A stretch of 64,000 nucleotides of DNA from Bradyrhizobium sp. SZCCHNS1050 (lineage in GTDB: Bacteria > Pseudomonadota > Alphaproteobacteria > Rhizobiales > Xanthobacteraceae): NCBI RefSeq assembly GCF_032484785.1, contig NZ_JAUETR010000003.1, positions 124,001-188,000 of the forward strand, read 5' to 3'. Below, piece by piece: positions 10,383 through 19,907 of the stretch. A program made the position numbers and the translations under genes. Position 1 is the stretch's first letter. Every line of letters starts with the position of its first letter. The notes beneath the pieces were generated by a model, which saw only the letters and a list, made by a program, of their open reading frames with translations, did no database searches and was not told the origin of the DNA.

Positions 10383-10420
10383 GTCCGACTCCAGAACTCC
10401 GCGAAAGAGGCGAAAGACAA

Positions 10421-10447
10421 GGGTCGCCCAGCCAAGCTGGACGACCC
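10421..10447 (-). terminator. Hairpin between convergent genes
   Basis: GGGTCG-C-CCAGC, a CAA loop, then GCTGG-A-CGACCC forms an 11-bp stem with one mismatch. On the minus strand it is followed by TTGTCTTTC, so it fits best as the terminator of the phosphoesterase gene ending at 10462. It could also stop transcription from the plus-strand ferritin-like gene. Confidence 0.6.
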
Positions 10448-10461
10448 GATCATCATGAGGC

Positions 10462-11580
10462 TCAGTTGCGGGTCGGCGCCGGCACGGCGGTGCGGTTCGC
10501 TGGCACCGTGACGGGCTGGAAGGAGAACACGTCGCGACTGAGCGGATCGACGGTCACCTTGAGCCAGCGCACGTCGTTGTTGCCGTTGCCCTGATTGTCG
10601 CCGAACGTTTCGACGCGAACGAAGTTCTCAAGCCGCTGGCCGGCACTGTTGAGGAAGGGCTGGTCGATCCGGAAGTAATGGGAATCGCCGTGGACGTAGG
10701 CGACCGGCTTGCGGAACGCCTCGACTTCGGTGCGCAAGGCGGTCAGAAAGCTGACGAAGCCATCGGGCTGCCCGTCGGCTTCGGCGAGCGTCCTGGGATC
10801 GCGGAGCGGCGCGCGCGTCGGATCGGCCTGGTCCCAGCCCGGGTTGCCCTGGGTGATGAACATCACCGCGGCGGAGTTGCGCCTCTTGGCTTCCGCGAAG
10901 GTCTGTTGCATCCACAGAATCACGGCCGCGTTGCGCGCGTTGTATTCGTCCGGATCGGGATTTGTGTCGCAGAGATTGTTGCAGGATCCCTGGATGTTGA
11001 GGGTCGCGTAGGTGACCCGGCCAACGGTCCAGCGGCGATTCTCGACGCAGCCGACCTTGGTGCCGTTGGCGCTCAGACACAGCGGATCGGTCTGCACCTC
11101 CTGGCGCAGCTTGCGCTGGCCGAGCGAAAACGGCGTCGAGAAGAACACCTTGCGCTCGTAATCGAGCCGGTCGCGCGAGTTGAAGCCGCCATTCGAGGGG
11201 CGATCGCAATCGACCCAGTCGTTGTCGCCCGGCGTGAACATCGCGGGCGCCTCGAGGCTGTTGAAGAAGGCGAGCGCCTGGGCGTAGAGGCCGGCGTCGC
11301 AGGCGGAATTGGAGCCCTGCTTCAGGTCGCCATCGTGCGCCGTAAATTTCAGCCGATGGGCGTTCATGTCGGCGATCAGGTTGGGGACGCCGACGGTGGC
11401 CTGCAGCGTGGAGTAGGGCAGGTCGCCCCACAGGCCGATGGCGTAGCTGTCGTCATCGTCGTCGAAGCCATGGTCGTGCGCGAGGCTCGGCGCGGCAGCG
11501 GAAAACGCCAGCAAAGACACCGTGACGGACAATGCGAGCAATTCATGAAAGGCAGATTTGAAAGATGATCGAAGTGACAT
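10462..11580 (-). CDS. Secreted calcineurin-like metallophosphoesterase
   Basis: 372 residues. An N-terminal signal peptide (about residues 1-34) is followed at once by an acidic His/Asp patch, HDHGFDDDDD. Metallophosphoesterase motifs then follow: WGDLPY, HDGDLKQG, TPGDNDW and a late VHGDSHYFR, matching the GD, GDN(H/D) and GHxH ligand blocks of the calcineurin-like fold. The substrate is unknown. The ATG at 11580 is preferred over an earlier ATG 16 codons upstream because the signal peptide then starts normally and a GGGGGA lies about 10 bases upstream. It may be a substrate of the neighbouring type II secretion system (inference). Confidence 0.75.
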   Translation of the reverse strand: MSLRSSFKSAFHELLALSVTVSLLAFSAAAPSLAHDHGFDDDDDSYAIGLWGDLPYSTLQATVGVPNLIADMNAHRLKFTAHDGDLKQGSNSACDAGLYAQALAFFNSLEAPAMFTPGDNDWVDCDRPSNGGFNSRDRLDYERKVFFSTPFSLGQRKLRQEVQTDPLCLSANGTKVGCVENRRWTVGRVTYATLNIQGSCNNLCDTNPDPDEYNARNAAVILWMQQTFAEAKRRNSAAVMFITQGNPGWDQADPTRAPLRDPRTLAEADGQPDGFVSFLTALRTEVEAFRKPVAYVHGDSHYFRIDQPFLNSAGQRLENFVRVETFGDNQGNGNNDVRWLKVTVDPLSRDVFSFQPVTVPANRTAVPAPTRN

Positions 11581-11755
11581 TCTGCAAGATCCCCCAAGAC
11601 CTCGGTTGCAACGCGCCGCTTCGTTCAAGCGGCGGCGGGATGATGCGGAGGCTCGATAACGGGGGCGTGACGATCGGCTGACAATCCGCTGACGGCGTCA
11701 CGATGTTGCAAATCGGTGCACGATCAATCTCGTCGCCGCGCACAATGCGCAGATG

Positions 11756-11780
11756 GCCCGCCGCAACGTGTGCGGCGGGC
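11756..11780 (-). terminator. GC-rich hairpin downstream of the phosphoesterase gene
   Basis: GCCCGCCGCA and TGCGGCGGGC form a perfect 10-bp stem around a 5-base loop, 31 bases after the stop at 11811. There is no clear U-tract on the minus strand, so it may be a weak terminator or an mRNA-stabilising hairpin. Confidence 0.5.
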
Positions 11781-11810
11781 TGTTCTTGACAGCGGCAGAC
11801 TCCCGGTCGA

Positions 11811-13688
11811 TCAGCGGTCGTCGCCGTATCCGTGCTCACCGTGGTCGTGATGATGCCAGCCGCCGTCGTGATCGTGATCGCCATCGTTATCGCCGAAGGC
11901 GAACAGATTCATCAGGTCGCCGATCGCAGGACGGTTCTTCGGCACATAGCGGTTGTCGTCCCGGTCATGGATCGGATTGGGGAGTCGGTCGCGGCTGACG
12001 GCGGAGATCGTGGGCAGCCGCCAGTTGCGCTCGATGAATTTCAGCAGCGAGACGTGATCGTAATAGGTGTGGTCGACATGACCCTTCTTGGCCAGCGGCG
12101 AGACCAGGATGAAGGGAATGCGGGTGCCGTCGCCGAGGAAGTCCACCGGCTGGACATAGCCGGAGTCATAGTAGCCACCGCCCTCGTCCGTCGTGATGAA
12201 GATCGCGGTCTTGGCCCAGAGCTGCGGGTTGGCCTTGACGCGATTGATCAGGGCCTCGAGGAATTTTTCGTAGAGGTCGGTGGTCGAATCGGCGGGATGC
12301 CCGGCGAGCGCCTCGAACGGACGCACGAATGACACTGCGGGCAGCGTGTTGTTCTGCACGTCCTTCACGAAGGCGCCGTAGTTCTGCAGCTTGGCTTCCT
12401 CGGCGGGGTTCTTCATGATGTTGTTGAAGCCGGTGAGCGGGTCGCAGATGCCGCAATAGGAGTGGAACAGCAGCGGCACGCCGTCGACGCTCTTGGCGAA
12501 GGTGGTGGCATCGTCACCGCGGTCGGCGCTGTAGTATTTCCAGGACACGCCTTTTGCGGTCATCACGTCGGCGATGGTCGGCGCGCTCTGCGGCGGCAGC
12601 ACGAACTTGTCCGAGCCGAGGGCATTCGGCTTGGCGCTGGTCTGGTTCCAGAACATGCTGTAGTTGTTGACGAGATAATAGTGGTTCGGCGCGCAGTTGT
12701 TGCTATAGACGCCGTTCTTGAAAAGCTGCTCGTTGACGGCGGCGACGCCGGGCGCGCTGGGGTCCGAGCAATTGACGTAGGAGCCGCCGCTGTAACCGTC
12801 CTGCTTGTAGTAGTTGTTGGTGCCGGGAACCGGATCCGGGTTCTCGATCTGGTTGGCGTAGGGCACGGCGGGGGCGCCGTTCAGCGTCTCGGGATTGGTG
12901 AAGAACGCGGCGTGGCCGGTCACGAGCGCCTGGAAGTTGGCTCCGGTGCCGCCCATGATCGCCTGATGATAGTTGTCGCTGATCGCATACTCGTCGGCGA
13001 GCTGCTTGAAGAACGCTGCGTCACCGGGCTGGGCCTTGCCGGCGGCGTCGGTGAACGGGTTCATATTGTAGAAGCCCATCGAGATGGCGCCTTCCATCGG
13101 GTTGAACCCGCCGGCCGGATAGGGCTGACCGTTCGAGCCGGTGCCGATGGTCTGCTCGACCCACACGAATTTGTCGTGCTTGCCGCCGTCGATGTCCTGC
13201 CACATCTGGAAGAAGCGGTGCACCGGATCTCCGGTGTAGGCGGCATAGGAGACGTATTTCGAAATCTGGTACGGGCCGTTGGGAAGATTGGCCGGGAAGC
13301 GGGTGTCGAGGACGTTCTGCGGCAGGCCGATCCCGTAGGTGGTGTAGGGCTGCGGAAGTGTCGCATAGGCGCCGGTGGACGCGGTCTCGGCAGTGTAGCG
13401 AACCTCGTCGCGGCCGATCCGTTGCTCCGCTTTCTTGAAATGCCGGCCCGGCGTGCCGTCTTCGTTGACGATTCCCTTGCTGAGCAGATTGTCGATCGTC
13501 TGACCCGCCTTCGGCTTGTAGGTGCCGAACAGATTGTCGAAGGTGTGGTTCTCGCCGACGATGATGATGACGTGCTCGATCGGTGTGCTCGTCGCCGGTT
13601 CGGCGAGGGCTGGCGCGACGCTGGTCGCGGTGAAGACGGCGGTGGTCGCAAGGGCGAGCGCCTTGGACCGTGTGACTGTTCTGGTCAT
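11811..13688 (-). CDS. Secreted phosphoesterase (acid phosphatase / phospholipase C family)
   Basis: 625 residues. A signal peptide (about residues 1-29, ending PALA) precedes IIIVGENHTFDNLFGTY, the metal- and nucleophile-bearing motif of the phosphoesterase family that includes AcpA and bacterial phospholipases C. Other family features are FITTDEGGGYYDSGYV and LVSPLAKKGHVDHTYYDH near the C-terminal third. The last 30 residues are a His/Asp/Gly-rich tail (for example GDHDHDGGWHHHDHGEHG) not needed for the fold and probably metal-binding. Export is likely; use of the adjacent type II system is an inference. The next 246 bases upstream hold no gene. Confidence 0.85.
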   Translation of the reverse strand: MTRTVTRSKALALATTAVFTATSVAPALAEPATSTPIEHVIIIVGENHTFDNLFGTYKPKAGQTIDNLLSKGIVNEDGTPGRHFKKAEQRIGRDEVRYTAETASTGAYATLPQPYTTYGIGLPQNVLDTRFPANLPNGPYQISKYVSYAAYTGDPVHRFFQMWQDIDGGKHDKFVWVEQTIGTGSNGQPYPAGGFNPMEGAISMGFYNMNPFTDAAGKAQPGDAAFFKQLADEYAISDNYHQAIMGGTGANFQALVTGHAAFFTNPETLNGAPAVPYANQIENPDPVPGTNNYYKQDGYSGGSYVNCSDPSAPGVAAVNEQLFKNGVYSNNCAPNHYYLVNNYSMFWNQTSAKPNALGSDKFVLPPQSAPTIADVMTAKGVSWKYYSADRGDDATTFAKSVDGVPLLFHSYCGICDPLTGFNNIMKNPAEEAKLQNYGAFVKDVQNNTLPAVSFVRPFEALAGHPADSTTDLYEKFLEALINRVKANPQLWAKTAIFITTDEGGGYYDSGYVQPVDFLGDGTRIPFILVSPLAKKGHVDHTYYDHVSLLKFIERNWRLPTISAVSRDRLPNPIHDRDDNRYVPKNRPAIGDLMNLFAFGDNDGDHDHDGGWHHHDHGEHGYGDDR

Positions 13689-13934
13689 GAGATCTCCGGA
13701 CGGAGGAGGGTGGTGGCGCGCGCATGCTGATGGCCGCTTGCCTGCGACGATCTATCGCGGCAACAAATTGCAACGTGGTGTCGGTCTTGCTTCGGTTTTG
13801 TGAAATGCGCCGAGCAGCGCGGATACTGGACACGCACGTCACAGCACCAGCTTGGCAGCGCGTGTGCCGCCAGGAGCTTGACTCCATTGCTGTCGGGAGC
13901 CAGCGCTCGCCGGGCTATGGACCGGTGATACTGG

Positions 13935-14429
13935 TCAGAGCTGGCCGGGCACCCAGCTCAGCGCGAGGGCTTGGCCTTGCGCGATCTGGCTGGCCGACAT
14001 TTTGGATGCGACGGCGTTGCGAAGCCGCAGGAAGTAGCTGCGCTGGGTCGACTTGGCATGTCCGGCAGCAAGGTTCAGCCATTTGTAGGCGAGCACGACG
14101 TCCTGTGGAACGCCATGACCCTTGTCGTACATCAGGCCGAGCATCGCTTGGCCGAACGGATTGCCGGCTGCGGCGGCCTGACAATAGAGATCGCTCGCGA
14201 CCTCGTAGGCCTGCGGGGTTCCAAAGCCGTTTTCATACATGAAGCCGAGCATCGCCTGAGCGCGTGGATCGCCGCGCAGGGCAGGCGGGGTCAGCACGCG
14301 CACGGCGCGGACGAAGTCGCCGCGCGCATAGGCGATGCGTGCGGTGCTGACCGAATCGGCGCGAACGGGCGAGGCGAGTGCTCCCAGCAGCAGGATGGCT
14401 GCGGTGCAGGCGATGGTGAGGCGCCCCAT
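13935..14429 (-). CDS. Secreted Sel1-repeat protein next to gspD
   Basis: 164 residues. Signal peptide of about 24 residues (ending PVRA), then two Sel1/TPR-like repeats with the signatures AQAMLGFMYENGFG and GQAMLGLMYDKGHG and the following AYKWLNLAA helix. Sel1 repeats are protein-protein interaction scaffolds. The gene follows gspD by 25 bases on the same strand, so it probably shares its transcript and could help assemble the secretin. The start at 14429 is chosen because it begins the signal peptide; the longer frame overlaps gspD. No strong ribosome site is seen. Confidence 0.75.
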   Translation of the reverse strand: MGRLTIACTAAILLLGALASPVRADSVSTARIAYARGDFVRAVRVLTPPALRGDPRAQAMLGFMYENGFGTPQAYEVASDLYCQAAAAGNPFGQAMLGLMYDKGHGVPQDVVLAYKWLNLAAGHAKSTQRSYFLRLRNAVASKMSASQIAQGQALALSWVPGQL

Positions 14430-14454
14430 CGTCGGCCGGATCACGTGGCTGGGG

Positions 14455-16758
14455 TCAACGGGTGGTGCGGACACGCAAATCATCCGTGATGCTCGCTCCG
14501 ACTGATCCGCGGAGCTTGGAACGGAGTTCTTCTGCCACCTGATGCGCATCGCTGCCGTCGCGAATGATCTGCGGCCGGATGAAGATGATGAGCTCGGTGC
14601 GTGTGCCCTTCTTGCCCTGATGCGAGAACGCATCGCCAAGAACCGGAATCTCGTCGAAGCCCGGAATGCCGTTGCGATTGCCGGTCTGCTGCTCGCTGAT
14701 CAGGCCCGCCAGCAGCACGGTCTGGCCGTTGGCGACCGAGATGGCGCTCTTGACCTTGCGCTGCGACACCGTCGGCGTGAGACTCGTGGCGGTCTGGGCC
14801 GCGACGTTGCTGATCTCCTGCTCGACCTCGAGCCGCACATTGCCGTTGGCGGCGATGCGCGGCACGACGCGCAGGATGATGCCGGTGTTGCGATAGTCGA
14901 TGGTGTTGACGACAGTATTGCTCGACGACAGTACGGTCGCGCTGCCGGTCGATACCGGCACGACGTCGCCGACCTGCAGGGTGGCGGTCTGGTTGTTGAT
15001 CACGACCAGCGAGGGATTGGAGAGCACCTTGACGCTGGTGACAGTATGGAGTGCGTCGAGGATCATGTTGGGCGAGGCTTCGTGTCCGATCAGGAAGTTG
15101 AAGCCGGGCAGAGCGCGGTTGATCAAGGCCGTCGTCGCCGCGGATGTCGTCGCTGTGGCGACCGACGTGGCTTGCGTATTGGTGATCGATCCTTTGTCGG
15201 TCCCGAGGCCGAGCACCTTGCTCGAAAGATAGGCCTGCACGCCGTAGGACAGCTCGTTGGTGAGCGTCACTTCGGCAATCGTGGCGTCGATCCCGACCTG
15301 CAGCACCGGCTGGTCGAGCTGCTGCAGCGTGCTGGAGATGATGCGGTAGTTCTCGCGGTCGGCATAGATGAGCAGCGAGTTGTTCACCGTGTCCGGGGTG
15401 ATCCGGACATTCGGCATGATGGCCTGGCCTCCGCCAGCACCACTGCTGCGTGGCTCCAGCCCGGTCGAGGACGGCGTACTGCTGGAGGACGATGTGCTCG
15501 AAGATGACATGCTCGAGAGACCACCGGCTTGGGACCGGCTCGTCGGATTGGCGCTCGAACCCGATGATCCCGCTGCATTTGTGTTGAAGGAGAGCCGATC
15601 GGCGACCGATGTCGTCGTGCCGTCGGACCCCGGCGCGGTCTGGCCGTCGGCGCCGTCGGTGGAGGACGAGCCGGCGCCGCCGAACATGTCGGTGAGCACC
15701 TTGGCGAGCTGGCGCGCGTCGCCGTAGCGGACCCGGTAGACGTGGACGCTGGTGCGCCCGGAGTCGGCCTGATCGAGCCGGCGGATCCAGGTTGCCGCGC
15801 TCTGCAGCAGCGCTGGCTTGCGCGTCACGACCATGATCGCGTTCAGGCGATTGACGACCTGCAGCTTGACGAGATTCTGGCTCAATCCGTTCTCACCGGA
15901 GTCCATGATCTTCTCCAGCTCCGCCATCAAAGGCTCTGGCGCCGAATTGCTGACCGGGAAGATGCCGACGGACTGGCCGCGCATCCAGTCGACGTCGAAG
16001 CTCATCACCGTTTCGATCGCGGAGCGTCGCTCGGCTCCTGTGCCCTGGATCAGAAGCAAGTTCCGGGTAGTGTCGGCGCGCACGCTGCCGGCGCGAGTCG
16101 CGAAGCTGTCCATCAGCTTGAGGATCGTCTGCGCACCGACATATTGCAGCGGCACGACGGAGACGCCGTAGCCGGGCTCGGCGCGGCCGGCCTCGCCGTC
16201 GACGCGTCCGGCGCCGATGGCGTCGCCGAGCGGGGTCAGCTTGTAGCCGCCGCCTTCGCGGACTAGCACGACGCCGGACAGGCGCAGCGCGCTCTCCAGC
16301 ACGAACAGGATGTCGGATTTCGGCACCGGCCGCGCCGACACCAGGCTGACGCTGCCCTGCACGCGGGGATCGATCGAGTAGCCCGCGCCGAGGATGTCGC
16401 CGATCACGACCTTCGCAACCACTGCGATCGGCGTGTTCTCGAAATTGAGGTCATAGCCCTTGCCATCGGCCGCCGGAAGCGGCCTGACCTCGGCGACCTC
16501 CTGAACCGTGGTCCCCTGATATGTCCGCGCGCTCGCGCGCTCGACCTCGGGGCGTCCCTGGATCGATGCGACCGGTCCACTGTCGCGCGGCAGGATATCG
16601 AGCGAGCGCACCTTGTCGATGACGTCGACATCGGCCGGCGCGCTGGCCTGGGAATTGAGCGTTGCCATGTTGCAGGAGGCGAGCAGCACCGCAATCGCCA
16701 GCAGCGAGGCAGGTCTGACAACCGCAGCGGACTGGCTTCGATTGCCGATACGAAACAT
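14455..16758 (-). CDS. gspD: GspD, type II secretion secretin
   Basis: 767 residues. It forms the outer-membrane channel of the type II secretion system. A lipoprotein-type signal (AIAVLLASC, Cys about residue 29) suggests it may need no separate pilotin. N-terminal N0 to N3 domains follow (for example VPLQYVGAQTILKLMDSFA and YRVRYGDARQLAKVLTDMFG). N3 contains a Ser-rich insertion of about 60 residues. The C-terminal secretin domain has VLSNPSLVVINNQTATLQVG, VVPRIAANGNVRLEVEQE and VLLAGLISEQ. It is divergent from gspE, with 256 bases between the starts. Confidence 0.93.
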   Translation of the reverse strand: MFRIGNRSQSAAVVRPASLLAIAVLLASCNMATLNSQASAPADVDVIDKVRSLDILPRDSGPVASIQGRPEVERASARTYQGTTVQEVAEVRPLPAADGKGYDLNFENTPIAVVAKVVIGDILGAGYSIDPRVQGSVSLVSARPVPKSDILFVLESALRLSGVVLVREGGGYKLTPLGDAIGAGRVDGEAGRAEPGYGVSVVPLQYVGAQTILKLMDSFATRAGSVRADTTRNLLLIQGTGAERRSAIETVMSFDVDWMRGQSVGIFPVSNSAPEPLMAELEKIMDSGENGLSQNLVKLQVVNRLNAIMVVTRKPALLQSAATWIRRLDQADSGRTSVHVYRVRYGDARQLAKVLTDMFGGAGSSSTDGADGQTAPGSDGTTTSVADRLSFNTNAAGSSGSSANPTSRSQAGGLSSMSSSSTSSSSSTPSSTGLEPRSSGAGGGQAIMPNVRITPDTVNNSLLIYADRENYRIISSTLQQLDQPVLQVGIDATIAEVTLTNELSYGVQAYLSSKVLGLGTDKGSITNTQATSVATATTSAATTALINRALPGFNFLIGHEASPNMILDALHTVTSVKVLSNPSLVVINNQTATLQVGDVVPVSTGSATVLSSSNTVVNTIDYRNTGIILRVVPRIAANGNVRLEVEQEISNVAAQTATSLTPTVSQRKVKSAISVANGQTVLLAGLISEQQTGNRNGIPGFDEIPVLGDAFSHQGKKGTRTELIIFIRPQIIRDGSDAHQVAEELRSKLRGSVGASITDDLRVRTTR

Positions 16759-16852
16759 GGACTTACCGATCTACTCGTGTTGACCGGCCGAAACGCAGCA
16801 GCGCCTCGTTTAGACCGCGCAGCCTGCATAGCGGTCCAATATGACACTTATG

Positions 16853-16858
16853 TATAAT
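16853..16858 (+). promoter_or_regulatory. Possible -10 element ahead of gspE
   Basis: A perfect TATAAT lies in the gspD-gspE intergenic region, 156 bases before the gspE start. No convincing -35 hexamer is found at 16-18 bases, so this is only a candidate promoter for the gspE-C operon. Confidence 0.3.
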
Positions 16859-17014
16859 TGGCGGCTGCCGCCCGACCTTTGCGCCGCATGTGTGTCGGAA
16901 ATGTCGGCGCCTCCGGCATTCGTACAGCCGTCATGTTCGCGATCAATAACGTGGGTCACCAGTAGCGGCGTGCCGAGACGTTGGGCCCGGCACGGGCGCC
17001 ACCCGGATCACGCC

Positions 17015-18670
17015 ATGAGCGGTACACTGTCGACCCAATTTCATGCCTATCTTCGCGAGCGCCATCCCCAGCTGGCGGGCGAAGGCGGAGCTGCGGGCGA
17101 AACGCAGATCGCGCTCTGGGACAGGTTCGGCCTGACCGCTGACGTTTTCGCGGAGGAGGTCGCCGGCTTCACCGGACTGGAGCGCGTCGCGCTGCGCGAA
17201 CTGATGGCGGCACTGCCCGCGGTGAGCGAGTTCTCCGACCGCTTCCTCCGCGAGGTGCTCGGCTATCCATACAAAGATTCTGACGGCGCCGCCGTGTTCG
17301 CGATGGCCGATCCGACCGATCAGGCGGTGCGGCGGGCCGCCGAACTGGTGCTCGGCCCGCAGACTCTCTTCAAGGTCGCCTCGCATGAGGATATCGCCGT
17401 CGTCCTCGACCAGCGGCTTGGCGATTCCGACGACGCCGAGATCTCGCCGGCACAGGAGATCCGTGACGACGACATCGAAAGTCTGCGCGATCTCGCCAGC
17501 GGCGCGCCGGTCGTCCGCGCGGTGAACGATCTGATCGAGAAGGCGGTGGAGATGCGCGCCAGCGACATCCACATCGAGCCGTTCTCGACCGGCCTCGTGG
17601 TCAGGCTGCGTGTCGACGGCCTGTTGCGTCCGATCGCGGCGCCCTCAGGCGTGCTGCCGCAGGCAGTGATCTCGCGCATCAAGATCGTCGCCGGTCTGAA
17701 CATCGCCGAGCGGCGCCTGCCGCAGGACGGCGCGGCGCGCATTCGCGCCGGCCGGGCCGAGATCGACGTCCGCGTCGCGGTCATGCCGACCCAGCACGGG
17801 GAATCGGCGGTGCTGCGCATCCTGCCGAAGGATCGCTCGCAGCTGGTTGCGAGCCGCCTCGGCCTCGCGACCCGCGACGACGCTGCACTCCGGCGCCTGA
17901 TCACGCTGCCGCACGGCATGATCGTGATCACGGGGCCCACCGGCAGCGGCAAGACCACGACCCTGGCGACGATCCTGTCCATGCTCAACACGCCGGAGCG
18001 CAAGATCCTCACTGTCGAGGATCCGGTGGAATATGAGATCCCCGGCATCAATCAGTCACAGATCAAGCCGGCGATCGGGCTGACATTTGCGAGCGCGCTG
18101 CGCTCCTTCGTGCGTCAGGATCCCGACGTCATCATGGTCGGCGAAATCCGAGACAGCGAGACGGCGCATGTCGCCGTCCATGCTGCGCTGACCGGCCATC
18201 TGGTGCTGACGACGCTGCACACGGAAACCGCCGCGGCGGCGGTGCCGCGCCTGCTCGACCTCGGCGTCGAAGGCTTCTTGTTGCGGTCGACCCTGCGCGC
18301 GGTGATCGCGCAGCGGTTGGTGCGCCAGCTCTGCGATCACTGCAAGACGCCGAAGCCGCTCGATGACGAGGCGTGTCGCGATGACCCGCGCTTCGGTCAT
18401 CTCGGCCTCGTCCCCGGCGACATCACCTGGCACCCGAGGGGATGCGAGCGATGCGGCCAGAGCGGCTATCGCGGCCGGGTCGGCGTATTCGAGCTGCTCG
18501 AGCTGACAAGCAGCCTGCGCGAGCTGATCGCTGACAGTGCCGACGGCCTCGCGATCGATCGGCTGGCGATCCGGGAAGGCATGACGACCATGCTCGATGA
18601 CGGTGTCGCCAAGTGCCGTGCGGGTGTCACGTCGGCCTCCGAGCTGCTTCGTGTCCTCGTGGCGCGGTGA
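17015..18670 (+). CDS. gspE: GspE, type II secretion assembly ATPase
   Basis: 551 residues, cytoplasmic AAA-type secretion ATPase. The N-terminal GspE_N-like region spans about residues 30-130. The catalytic domain has MRASDIHIEPF, Walker A GPTGSGKTTT (about residue 308), the Walker B region VIMVGEIRDSETA and a tetracysteine zinc site (CDHC and CERC). It powers pseudopilus assembly. The ATG at 17015 begins the conserved protein; the 58 codons open upstream look non-coding. gspF begins just after or overlapping its stop. Confidence 0.94.
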   Translation: MSGTLSTQFHAYLRERHPQLAGEGGAAGETQIALWDRFGLTADVFAEEVAGFTGLERVALRELMAALPAVSEFSDRFLREVLGYPYKDSDGAAVFAMADPTDQAVRRAAELVLGPQTLFKVASHEDIAVVLDQRLGDSDDAEISPAQEIRDDDIESLRDLASGAPVVRAVNDLIEKAVEMRASDIHIEPFSTGLVVRLRVDGLLRPIAAPSGVLPQAVISRIKIVAGLNIAERRLPQDGAARIRAGRAEIDVRVAVMPTQHGESAVLRILPKDRSQLVASRLGLATRDDAALRRLITLPHGMIVITGPTGSGKTTTLATILSMLNTPERKILTVEDPVEYEIPGINQSQIKPAIGLTFASALRSFVRQDPDVIMVGEIRDSETAHVAVHAALTGHLVLTTLHTETAAAAVPRLLDLGVEGFLLRSTLRAVIAQRLVRQLCDHCKTPKPLDDEACRDDPRFGHLGLVPGDITWHPRGCERCGQSGYRGRVGVFELLELTSSLRELIADSADGLAIDRLAIREGMTTMLDDGVAKCRAGVTSASELLRVLVAR

Positions 18671-18678
18671 GGTGGATC

Positions 18679-19887
18679 GTGCCGAGCTACCGCTATCGCG
18701 CCCTGACGCAGTCCGGTGAGATCGTCGTCGGCTCCCTCGTCGCGCCGTCGCGCGGCGAGGTCGAGCGGCGCATCTCCTATCTGCAACTGCTGCCGATCGA
18801 AACCGTGGAGGAGAAGGAGCGGACGGGGGCTGCGTCCGGGCTCTCGTTCGGCGCTCCGTCCGCGGCTGAAGTGACCACGTTCACGCGCGACCTGGCCCTG
18901 CTGCTCAAGGCCGGCGCGCGGCTCGACGACGCGCTCGACCTGCTGTCCGGCGACTCCGACGTCGGCCGCCTCCGTCCCGTGGTGGCGCGGCTGCGCGCGG
19001 CGATCATGGCCGGCGAAAGCTTCGCGGACGCGGCGGCTGCCCAGCCGCGGCTGTTCTCGCCGATGTATGTCGCGCTGATGCGCGTCGGCGAAGCGTCGGG
19101 AACGCTCGACCACGTGCTGACTGCGCTGGCCGGCGAACGCGAGCGTTCCGAGGCGACGCGACGCAAACTGACCGACGCGATGCAATACCCCGCCTTCGTC
19201 TTCCTCGCGGCGATCGGCGTGATGCTGTTCTTTCTCGTGGCCGTGCTGCCGAACTTCTCTGCCGTGCTGCGCGACTTCGGCGGCCGTGCCGATACCGCGC
19301 TCGGCTTCTTCATGACGATGTCGGATCTGCTGCGCGCCAATGCAGTTGCGATCACGCTCGGCTGTGCGGCGCTGCTTGCGGCAGGCTGGTGGCTGTTGCG
19401 TCAGCCCGCGGTTCGCGCCGGCCTGACCAGTGTGCTGGCGGTGACGCCCGGCATCGGCAGCCTCCTGCTGTTCTATCGGACCAGCCTGTTCTGTCGCAAT
19501 CTCGGCCTGCTGCTCGGCTGCGGCGTCAATCTGAGCGCGGCCCTGCGCATCCTCGTTGACGTGATGGCGGTGACGTCGTCGCGCGCGCCATGGTCGGCGG
19601 CGGCGGATCGCGTCCGTCACGGTGGCAAGCTGTCCCAGGCGCTGTCGGCCGACAACATGCTGCCGCCGATGGCGCTGCGCATGCTGCGGCTCGGCGAGGA
19701 GACCGGCCAGTTGCCGACGCTGTCGACCCGGATCGCCGAATTCTACGAAGCCAAGCTGCAGCGGGGACTCGACCGTGTCGTCGGCATCGTCGGTCCCGCC
19801 GCCATTCTGCTGATCAGCGTGGTCGTCGGTGGCCTGATCGTCTCGATCATGACGGCCCTGCTTTCGGTGACGCAACTGGTCGGCTGA
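18679..19887 (+). CDS. gspF: GspF, type II secretion inner-membrane platform protein
   Basis: 402 residues, about the family length. Three transmembrane segments are visible (QYPAFVFLAAIGVMLFFLVA, NAVAITLGCAALLAAGWWLL, and the C-terminal GPAAILLISVVVGGLIVSI), with two GspF repeats marked by FTRDLALLLKAGARLDDAL and FCRNLGLLLGCGVNLSAAL. The GTG at 18679 is chosen because GAGGTGG lies just upstream and the product starts MPSYRYRAL, as in homologues. A GTG at 18667 that overlaps the gspE stop is the alternative. Confidence 0.92.
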   Translation: MPSYRYRALTQSGEIVVGSLVAPSRGEVERRISYLQLLPIETVEEKERTGAASGLSFGAPSAAEVTTFTRDLALLLKAGARLDDALDLLSGDSDVGRLRPVVARLRAAIMAGESFADAAAAQPRLFSPMYVALMRVGEASGTLDHVLTALAGERERSEATRRKLTDAMQYPAFVFLAAIGVMLFFLVAVLPNFSAVLRDFGGRADTALGFFMTMSDLLRANAVAITLGCAALLAAGWWLLRQPAVRAGLTSVLAVTPGIGSLLLFYRTSLFCRNLGLLLGCGVNLSAALRILVDVMAVTSSRAPWSAAADRVRHGGKLSQALSADNMLPPMALRMLRLGEETGQLPTLSTRIAEFYEAKLQRGLDRVVGIVGPAAILLISVVVGGLIVSIMTALLSVTQLVG

Positions 19888-19907
19888 CCGACATCAAGGA
19901 GAACGAT

